39,394 bases of DNA from Nemertoderma westbladi. Its lineage: Eukaryota > Xenacoelomorpha > Nemertodermatida > Nemertodermatidae. Numbering within the stretch: the stretch's first letter is position 1; each line of letters begins with the position of its first letter. Under the pieces are notes generated by a model, which worked only from the letters and a program-made list of their open reading frames with translations, searched no databases and was not told where the DNA came from. Below, piece after piece: positions 31,424 to 39,394 of the stretch. The translations under genes were made by a program, and so were the position numbers. The DNA lies in NCBI GenBank assembly GCA_032718475.1, contig JAUCBJ010006103.1, positions 1 to 39,394 on the forward strand, written 5' to 3'.

Positions 31424-33827
31424 ATGGAAGAATGTCTTCTTCAGGCACAAGAAAAGCTGGCTGGGTATGAGGTTACAGCAAAGGCTCAAAAGGAGTGCGA
31501 AATTGCTATTTCTGTGGCAACTGCATCTGCCCCAAGGGCTAATTCATCTGATACTACAGTAGTACCAGTACCAGTACGCGGAGAATGAAAAGTGACCTAC
31601 TGTTACCTAAACTAACTGCATGGCGTCCACCAATACTCGAATCTGACACCGAGTTTAGGAAGTTTAAAGAGTGGCTTATACTGTGGAGGAATTATTCCAG
31701 TTTATTAGATTTATCTACCCATCATCGTGAAAAACGTGTTGCTGCTTTCTGGTATTGTTGTTCTGCTGTTTTTTGACCATAATCCACCGGACATTAGCGA
31801 TTGCAGCCGACACCTACCTTGATTTAGACGATATTCATGACCAAATTCAGAATTACCTACATTCATTTGCGAAATGCAAACTCAGATTGGTGGGCTCTAC
31901 TTTCAATTCGACAGAAAGAAGTACAGTCATACACATCGCTATGTAATGAAATTGAAGTACTTGGTGAGTATCCCAATACTAGTGCTGTAACAACTGATAG
32001 ATTACATACAGCTTTACTTATTCTGGCTATGGCCAACACAGATGATAATGAAAAATTAATATCGAAAGACCCACCCCTTAATTTCAATGATTCAAGAAAG
32101 TTTATCATTTCTTTACAATCTGCCCATAATGCTACGAAATCTTTAGAAAACCGTCATAAAAATGTAAGTTTCGTTTCAAATACCCACAGATCGTTTAATG
32201 CTAGTATAACTGAGTATTCTAAACGCAAAAATAAACCTGCTGCTTTTAGCGATAAATCAATAAATCTAATAGATCGATAAATCTCGTAATAAAACCTGTA
32301 ATAGTGACGGATGTGGTCGCTGTGGACAACATTCAAATTCACACCCTGGAAATAAATGTCCAGCCCACAATGCCAAATGCGTTTGTTGTGCTGGTGTTTG
32401 ACATTATGACATTATGCAACTGTGTGTCCATCTAAATTGATTGCTGTTTCCAGTTTTTCAGACTGTAATAATGATAGTGATGATACAGTGAATAATAATA
32501 ATAGTGAAAGTTCAGAAACAGAGGAGGTGAATGTTGGTATAAAAAATGTATGTGGAAAATATTGTCAGCCTAACTCCACCTATCCTTACAGTGAAAACGT
32601 GATGCTCATATCAATAAAAAAAAACACTACAACCCATCCTTGTTGTTAATTTCATACCAGAGGGTTTACAAGTTTCGGCAAATATCACTGTGTTACCCGA
32701 TACTGGGGCAGGCGCAACAGTTATGGGAGTTTAGACTTTTTATACATCAGGACTTGTTGAAAAACTGGAATTGGCAATCCCAAGTTAATGTGCATATTTT
32801 CACAGTGGGAGGTAACCTAATAGAACAAGCAGGTACATTGAAAACAACCATTATTGTAGGAAATCAACAAACAAAAACAACAGTCCTAGTTTGCTTTGGT
32901 GTTATTGGTTGGTACTTGTCACTGGATACCTGCAAAGAATTAAACATAATAAGCCCTTTATTTCCACAACCAATAGATTTTAGATTATTGCACCAAGTGG
33001 CGCGCAGCGCCAGTCTAGCTGGCATTTATTTCTTAAGATCTCAGATAAAACGTTACACATAGCAAAACTAAAAATAAAATCCTAATGCTCCCAAGCTGAT
33101 TTCCTTAAATAAAGTTTTTAGATGATATTTATGCCTGAAAATCGACGTAAGTGAAGGCAGTCCATGTATATCCACACATATTTATAAGTTGCACAGGGTC
33201 CCAAGAGTCCAATATAAAATATGATATTTGTGAACAAATATCAATGAATACTATTTTTGCTGATAATTATTTTCCTCAAAGCGAAATACTGTCAAACTGT
33301 GAAGTCCGGATTCAAAGTTTGCCATAAACAGACAATTTAACACCTTCACTTAGTGATGAAATAAATCAGAAAATAACATATAAAAACTCACTTGTGTTTG
33401 ATGATTCAACCGAGTTACGCCCAATGCAAGGAGATATTGTCGGTTCCCCCATGTCTATCACTCTTAAACCGGATTCTAAACCTTTTGCTATACATGCAGC
33501 ATGGCAAATTCCTTATGCACTGCATTCAAATGTAAAAGAAATGCTAGAACTGAAGATAATTACTCCCGTTGGTGACATATCGACAACATGGTATTATCCA
33601 ATTGTAGTCACCCCAAAACCAAAAGACCCTAATTCGTTCATTCGTTTATGTGTAGATTTGATAAAACTAAATTCTCAGTTCTATCAATCATCTCATCACA
33701 CTAAAACTCCAGCAGAAGCTGTGTCTGGGTTTACACCAGCTGATAAGTTTTTTTTGCCAAGTTCGACTTTGTAAAAGGTTATTGGCAAATGCCTTTGGAT
33801 GAAGCTGCACAAGACTTACTACTACTA
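31424..33827 (+). pseudogene. Decayed Ty3/gypsy-like gag-pol, truncated in reverse transcriptase
   Basis: Domains lie in the order of a Ty3/gypsy element. A Gag N-terminus begins at ATG 31424 and shifts frame at 31585. Gag capsid follows at 31585-32280 in two or more frames (LPKLTAWRPPI, FKEWLILWRNYSSL). A zinc-knuckle region of Cys and His residues is at 32290-32435. A protease block with the active-site DTGA has its Asp codon at 32699-32701. The reverse-transcriptase start is at 33394-33774 with VTPKPKDPNSFIRL, and motif A (FVKGYWQMPLD) is at 33762-33803 in another frame. The remaining palm, RNase H and integrase are absent: sequence changes at 33828 to a LINE tail. Breaks include an 8-bp tandem duplication in the knuckle (32401-32416), a stop at 32732 in protease, and other shifts. 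It is inactive. Confidence 0.85.
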
Positions 33828-33990
33828 CTAGGTCGAGCGAACTCGGACAGTGGAAATGAGATCCTTCCAGGCTTCCCGATTCTCCATAGTTGTCGCAATT
33901 TCGTTTCTCCCAAGTTCAGTATCCCTTTCAAGTTGATCTATATATATGTTATAGCCGGTCATCCACGACTACGCTTTCCATGAGTTGGTT
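33828..33990 (-). mobile_element. 5'-truncated LINE 3' tail inserted in the gypsy-like element
   Basis: On the - strand the frame YIDQLERDTELGRNEIATTM continues to NREAWKDLISTV and stops at 33830-33828, directly followed by (TAG)n. The LxxD...NREAWKDLI pattern is the usual C-terminal end of RTE-like LINE proteins; the first LINE here has EDRELWRHNFF at the same place. It differs in sequence from that LINE, so it is another subfamily with the same type of TAG tail. The exact 5' truncation point and target duplication were not found, and the gypsy frame does not resume beyond. Confidence 0.65.
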
Positions 33991-35462
33991 GCCAGAGAAG
34001 TAGATCTGGTATGACTGTAAAAGCTTTTGCGTAATTAGCCGGTTATTTTCCCCGTAAAGTACTCTGTGGTTGGTTTACCAGGCATAAAAAGGCCGTGTCC
34101 TTGCTGTACTGGTGTTTTAGAGGACATAAAAGCCATTTCTTCTGTATTTGTACTTTAGAGGACATAATCCGCAATTTCGTGACGCAATAAGCTAGATACT
34201 CTTGAAAACAGTGTCGCTACCATGACGACGGCTAACAGCTGATATTGCCACGTCGACATTTCTTTGTTTCTTTGTTCTTTCGTTGTTCGGTCGACCAAAC
34301 AGAGCGTTTTTTTGTCTCTGTGTTGGAGGTGGATACAGAAACTCAGGAATTCAGTGTTATGTTTTTGCCCAGAGCCTAAGAACATCGGCTTTTGGCACCT
34401 CCGTATATCAGCATTTTTTAGCTTTACATTAGTAGGCTTAATTATAGAACGTATATCTGTTATCTAACCATACCAATGCAAATTGAGTTAACATACCATA
34501 TCTATCCATAAATTACTAATATTACTGCTTTTACTGTCGGTTATTCATTATAATTGTTGATGAAATATTATATCGGAATACTGATCAATAGTCAGACACC
34601 CCACCTTCTTGATATACTAAAGGTTAGAGAGACCGGTTACAGATAAACGATTGCGACCTATGTTAAGTGGTTTGAAGTGAATCTAATGCTATTTCATAGG
34701 CCCAACATAAATTGTATGTTGCTCTCTTTATACGTGACTAAATTTAGTGAAGGTCGGCAGATTAGTGTGCAGTATTGTGCAGCATTGTGTATGATTGTAA
34801 CTGATAACAAAGCATCTCCTAAAGAATGCGCCATATACGTGAATCTATAGCCTTTTCGTTGTGTCTAGTTTAAGTCATAACTCTGTTTACATATTTAGAG
34901 CGCCACGTCCTAAAGGAACTGTTAATATTTCCCGAAAGTGAATAATATTTGTCAGAGATTATATATTACGATCAGTCGAATAATACGGTAGGCTTACACC
35001 ATCAATCATTAAGCTTCCGAATTCAGTCTCCCGGGTATATCCAGCGGGTGAATGATTGCGCATAGACTGGCTTCGGCTAATGTAGTGTATCAAATACTCG
35101 TCATAAGCTAAAGAATATATATCATCTAAAAGACATCCTAATTTGGCAGGTTAAACTGTCAAAGGTCTTAAAAGCGCAAACAATAACAGATATTGCTTCT
35201 GGATTGCGGTGTAAGCAATCTAGTCGAAAGTACCGGTCGACCGGTAACCAGTAGGCCTGACTGCCTGATCATCCGGACCGGTACCTACAGCAGTACAGGT
35301 ACAGCAGTATTATTCGATTGTGGTATTGTATACCGGTACGCTGTTTAAGAGATTAGGGACTGTACACCCCTTGTTTCTTTTGGAGCTTACTTATTTCTGT
35401 CAGTTTTATTTATTTGTAGGCCAGTATTGAGCAGAAGGCGTGTAAGCCTGCTCAGATTGTAC
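33991..35462. other. Unassigned region
   Basis: A two-copy motif, TTTTAGAGGACATAAAAGCC / CTTTAGAGGACATAATCC, lies at about 34110 and 34152. No convincing gene. It may include the 5' LTR or leader of the downstream Gag-like element. Confidence 0.3.
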
Positions 35463-36055
35463 AGATAATTTGTAGGCTTGACTGTTGTCTAACTGTTGTT
35501 AAGTCTGAACGGATTGCAGTGTGTGTAGAGCATCTGTCCGATAAAGTGCTAGTTAGGAAAGTAGGGGCTTCAAGTGCTGTGAGGTAAACCCCCTGTGAAA
35601 GAATAAGTCGTACTACTGGGTTAGAACGCATACTAACTAATCATTTCGGAGTCTGCATATACTGTAGTGTATTTAGGCTTGATAGTAGTCTGCCATCGTT
35701 TGGTCTGTACTTTGTTTGTGTAGTCTGTACGGGTAGCGTATAATTTTATTTAGATAATTTGTAGGCTGGATGGTTGTCTGGCTGTTGTTGGGTTTGAGGA
35801 AATTTCGGTGTGTGTAGAGCATCTGTCCGATAAAGTGCTAAGTTAGGAAGGTAGGGGCTTCAAGTGCTGTGAGGTAAACCCCCTGTGAAAGAATAAGTCG
35901 TACTACTGGGTTAGAACGCATACTAACTAATCATTTCGGAGTCTGCATATACCGTAGTTTGTTTAGGCTTGATAGTAGTCTGTCAGTATTTGGTCTGCAT
36001 TTTGTTTGAGTAGTTTGTACGCGTAGCGTAATATTTATTATTCAGAGTTTATGCG
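35463..36055 (+). repeat. Tandem duplication, period 289 bp
   Basis: Copy 1 is 35463-35751 and copy 2 begins at 35752; both start AGATAATTTGTAGGCT. The stretch from AGAGCATCTGTCCGATAAAG to CGGAGTCTGCATATA is almost identical, with one inserted A in copy 2 near 35840. It lies about 1.3-1.9 kb before the Gag-like ATG, so it may be in an LTR or leader. Confidence 0.85.
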
Positions 36056-37376
36056 ATTATTCGCAACATTCATTCCCCAAGTTTGTTCCTACAGTAATTG
36101 TGTTTGTTATACATACCGTTATAGTTAAACTAACCCCGGTACTACATCAGGGCTGCTCGGCGTAGGTAAAGACTGGAGATTTTGTGCTTTGGTCACTCCG
36201 GCAGATACCGTGGTTCTTTTAGCTGTTCAAGTATTTTTAACTACTAATTATTTGTTGTACAAGTACTTGTACCTAATTTAGGGTTTAGTGTACAGTACTT
36301 TCCGAAGGTGATTAGTGTGTAGGCAGTGTATTTGTGTTGTAAAGTGGTTAATAGGCACGTTGGTTCTGGTAGACCGCGGTAATTAACTTCTGGGTAGGAA
36401 CACTCCGTGATACATAATGTAGTACCTATAGCGATACGGTTATAGGTCGTCAGGCGGTGGTATTTTCCTATCTGGACAACGCAGTATATTTACTACTACT
36501 TATTATTTTCAAATACCGTAGTAACCTGTCCGTTGTAATAACCAGATATTCTAACCCTTTGTTAGGCTGGTTAGTAGACTTCTTGTAAAATTACCCTAAA
36601 AATTTGTATTTGTGTATTTGTAATTAAATTTTTGTGTTTATTTAGAGATTGTAATCTCAACCCGAATTGTACGTAATTTGTAGTATTAAGTAACTTAGGT
36701 AAATTAGAATTATTTGTTTTAGTGTCTAACAAGTAGCACTCCACTGAGAGCGCACAGCTTATGTGTAGTGACTCCCCCAGAAATAATAACATTTATTTCA
36801 AACATTGACAAAACCCATTAAACGGGTATATATATATTATAAATCAACTCAAACGATTTATAAATAGTAGGCCTGCCATATAACAATTAGGTCTCAATAT
36901 CAGTTGGACTACTGCTTAAATAACGGCAATAAAGTAAGTTAAAGTAACCAAGTAACCCTTAAAATTCAGAAATTCAATTATTTAAAATAATTGATATACC
37001 GGTATTTACAATAGGCTTATTATCTTTATTTTCATAAACTTAGGCTGAAATCATACCGGTGTTCTGTAATTAATTCTAGTTAATAATTATACTTATATAT
37101 ACTATAAGTGTAAACTGCATACCGGTATCCACGATAGGCCTATTATATATTTATATATATTTGTGCTAAAATTATATACCGGTATTTTGCGAAAAACCTA
37201 GTCTGTAATAATACTTATATATACCATAAGCATACCGGTATTCTAACATTATATATATATCACGCAACACTGAGTAGCAGTATCGGTAATTAATTACTAG
37301 GCTAGCAGTTAATGCTGAATTACTAGACTTGCTTAGACTGTAATATAGCAGTAGGCATTCAACTGTGCAAACAAAC
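36056..37376. other. Putative leader upstream of the Gag-like frame
   Basis: AT-rich, with many ATACCGGTAT words between 37000 and 37250. No long frame, LTR boundary or primer-binding site could be fixed. Confidence 0.3.
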
Positions 37377-39394
37377 ATGTCTGATACTAAGCAGAACCTG
37401 TCAGACAGTTTATTAGATGTAACTATCTGCGACTCAGATAAGGGTGTAGAACTGTCTACACCTAAATTCAGTTCACCTCCCACTGTGAGGAAGGTCATCC
37501 CTCCAGTAGTAATAGCAGAACCGAGGCTGGTCCAACATCGTAGGTCTATCATAGGCACTCGAGCTCAGGTCAAGCGGGACCAAGAAGCAGCGGAACAGCA
37601 ACAACCCGCGAGCCAAGAACTTATTTCTCAGCGGCCCGACAGCTCCAGTAGTGAAGATACTGTAGAGCTGACACCCGAGCGCGGAGCAAGGATGACGGAT
37701 GCGGTTTATTCGGATCCCCTTCTCATCCTTCCTGCAGCCGTACTCACTAGGTTATTGATCGCGGTGGAAGAACACCAGATCGATTGGGCGAGAAGTAAGC
37801 GATCAACTAAAGATAGTTATGAGGGATACACAAGGGAAGAACTGAAGTCTATGGTCGAGTCGCAATGGAACTTCCCCGGACCCGGACTCCCGTTTGATTT
37901 ATCAGAAGCTGCCTGGGAAGACATACACCGGATGGGAGTAGCCAAGGAAACCATCGATCCAGCTGTGTGGAAGAGGTCCGCAGCCTGATACGCACAGGGA
38001 TTCTTCAGCTCTATGGAGCGAGTAAAAGAACAACTGTTTCAACAACCTCAAGGACCTCAAGAGCAGGGATAACTGCTTTATCAAGTTAGAGAAAGAATTC
38101 TGCGAATTAGGCTAATCTTATCGGCCTTTGAGGAGGCTTCTAAAAGAAGACAAGACACGTCGTTGCAAGTTGCCGTAAAGACTTGGTTTCAACGGGTGAG
38201 TCTCCAAGTTCAAGGAACGGCTCAGTGGAAAATTCAGCTGGAGGAGCGCTCAACCCATGGAGAATCAACAGACGCTACTTTTTCCCAAGTGGAAAGTGAA
38301 GCGACGGCAGAGAACCCGCATAAGAGGGATGCCATTGATATCTATCTGTCAGACTATCAACGTTTCTTAGGTGATGAAGAGTTGAGGAGAAGGTTGGACG
38401 GACTTAACCCTAATAGTGAAGGAGCACAGCGTGTGCTTGACGCCATCGACGTGGATAGGTTAGCGGCGAACCAAGCTAAATTCGATGAACAACTCCGCAT
38501 CGCTAGAGACCAAGAAGAAAGGGTGAAGAAAAAACGCATAGAAGACAGAAAGAAAGCAGCAGTAGCAGCTGCAGAAGCCGAAAGGAAAGCAGCCGAAGAG
38601 GAAAGTAAAGCAGCCGAAATGGAAAGAAAAGCGGCAGCGGCAGAGGCAGAAGCGAAAAGTAAAGCAGCCGAAATGGAAAGAAAAGCGGCAGCGGCAGAGG
38701 CAGAAGCGAAAAGAAAAGCAGCCGAAATGGAAAGAAAAGCGGCAATGGCAGCGGCAGAAGCGGAGCGGATAGCGGCTGAAGAGATTGCCCAATTAGATTT
38801 GGAAAATATTCAGGAGAATCAAGACTGCATAAATAAACAGTTAACAGCTAGTAATATGCAGATGATGAATCGATCTACTCCCAAAAGACAGGGATATACA
38901 TCATCTGAAGAAGGCGATACCACCGATACTGAAGGCAAAGGAAATAGATCTCACCTAAGCAGACGTAAAAGAACATCCCACAGTCAGAAATTGCCTGATT
39001 TGCCTCCAGCTGTTAGAAGGCAACTAAATAACACCAACTTAGGTAGTACAGAACCCACAGACCAAATAATTACAATAGAGAGACTCCCTACTATAGTAGA
39101 TGAGCCTGAAATAATTAGGCCTGTTCCCGAAGCCACCCTTTCGGTGGTAGAGACACCTGTACTCCCTGAATCTACCTCTAAATTCCCTTTGCACAGTACC
39201 AAGCTACCTGTGCCCAGCAGAACAGCCCATGAGACAGTTCATGCCCTGGACTCCGAGCGAAATATTCATGATTTGTCGCCCGTTGTCCCTCGTCCACCCG
39301 CTACAACGTTGGCGAATCCCGCTTTGGCGGTCGAATGGGTGGATGAGAGACGACGGGGGATGGATCTCCTGCTCAGACAGATGCAGGAGACCGT
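37377..39394 (+). pseudogene. Gag-like frame of an LTR retroelement, two in-frame stops, runs off the window
   Basis: From ATG 37377 one frame is open for 203 codons to TGA 37986-37988. It continues to TAA 38070-38072 and then has no stop for 440 codons to the window end. The parts share one frame, so the stops look like point mutations in a longer reading frame rather than gene borders. The first part is Ser/Glu-rich and polar. The second has LRRRLDGLNPNSEGAQ, a long Ala/Glu/Lys coiled coil at about 38460-38800, then a basic Ser/Arg stretch (SRRKRTSHSQK) and a proline-rich tail. This resembles the N-terminal region of Gag in BEL/Pao or gypsy elements, but no capsid or zinc knuckle is reached. 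A host coiled-coil gene or spliced exons remain possible. Confidence 0.5.
38610..38771 (+). repeat. 54-bp coding tandem repeat, three copies
   Basis: GCAGCCGAAATGGAAAGAAA starts at 38610, 38664 and 38718. The unit encodes 18 residues (AAEMERKAAAAEAEAKSK-type), so expansion keeps the coiled-coil frame. The third copy carries small changes near its end. Confidence 0.9.

Noticed and set aside
38460-38792. Cys/Phe-rich - strand frames
   Set aside because: They are antisense shadows of the Ala/Glu/Lys coiled-coil repeat.

Overview
The window is eukaryotic, AT-rich and intron-bearing, and most of it consists of repeats and transposable-element remains. It fits a non-insect invertebrate animal: there are Ty3/gypsy-like and LINE remains, a tRNA-derived SINE, a piggyBac-like nonautonomous element, short TTAGGG runs, and a spliced calbindin/secretagogin-type EF-hand gene. 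I cannot name the phylum from sequence alone.

Layout. 3-3192 is a nonautonomous DNA element with terminal inverted repeats of about 430-450 bp, carrying a SINE inside. 3308-6430 holds a related fragment, a possible 5' exon on the + strand, and a dead RTE-like LINE on the - strand. That LINE is interrupted by a short opposite-strand copy of its own 3' end. 6945-9480 contains a small inverted-repeat element, a 31-bp minisatellite and a foldback repeat related to the core of the first element. 10224-13850 is the clearest gene: an uninterrupted 1208-codon frame for a long coiled-coil protein. 14285-14790 is another LINE relic. 16497-17501 (- strand) is a two-exon gene for a 186-residue protein with four EF-hands.

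18175-19744 is a piggyBac-like element flanked by TTAA and built around five hairpin-bearing units of about 160 bp. 19978-20155 is a small MITE. 20904-22014 (- strand) contains two possible exons whose splice signals and reading phases agree, next to a CpG-rich patch. 23676-28739 is a 5-kb minisatellite of about 174 units of 29 bp, arranged in nested higher-order repeats of 723, 578 and 1208 bp. 31424-33827 is a decayed Ty3/gypsy gag-pol, cut within reverse transcriptase by the 3' tail of a LINE. 34000-39394 looks like a long leader with a 289-bp tandem duplication, followed by a Gag-like frame that has two in-frame stops and runs off the window.

Only the coiled-coil gene and the EF-hand gene look like intact host genes. 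No operon-like cooperation is expected. Most other long reading frames are by-products of repeats, above all the 974-codon frame across the minisatellite. The strongest unusual signals are the exact higher-order arithmetic of the 29-bp array, the hairpins maintained by paired changes in the piggyBac-like element, the long-armed foldback family rich in GTTCTAGAAC palindromes, and the intronless coiled-coil gene.
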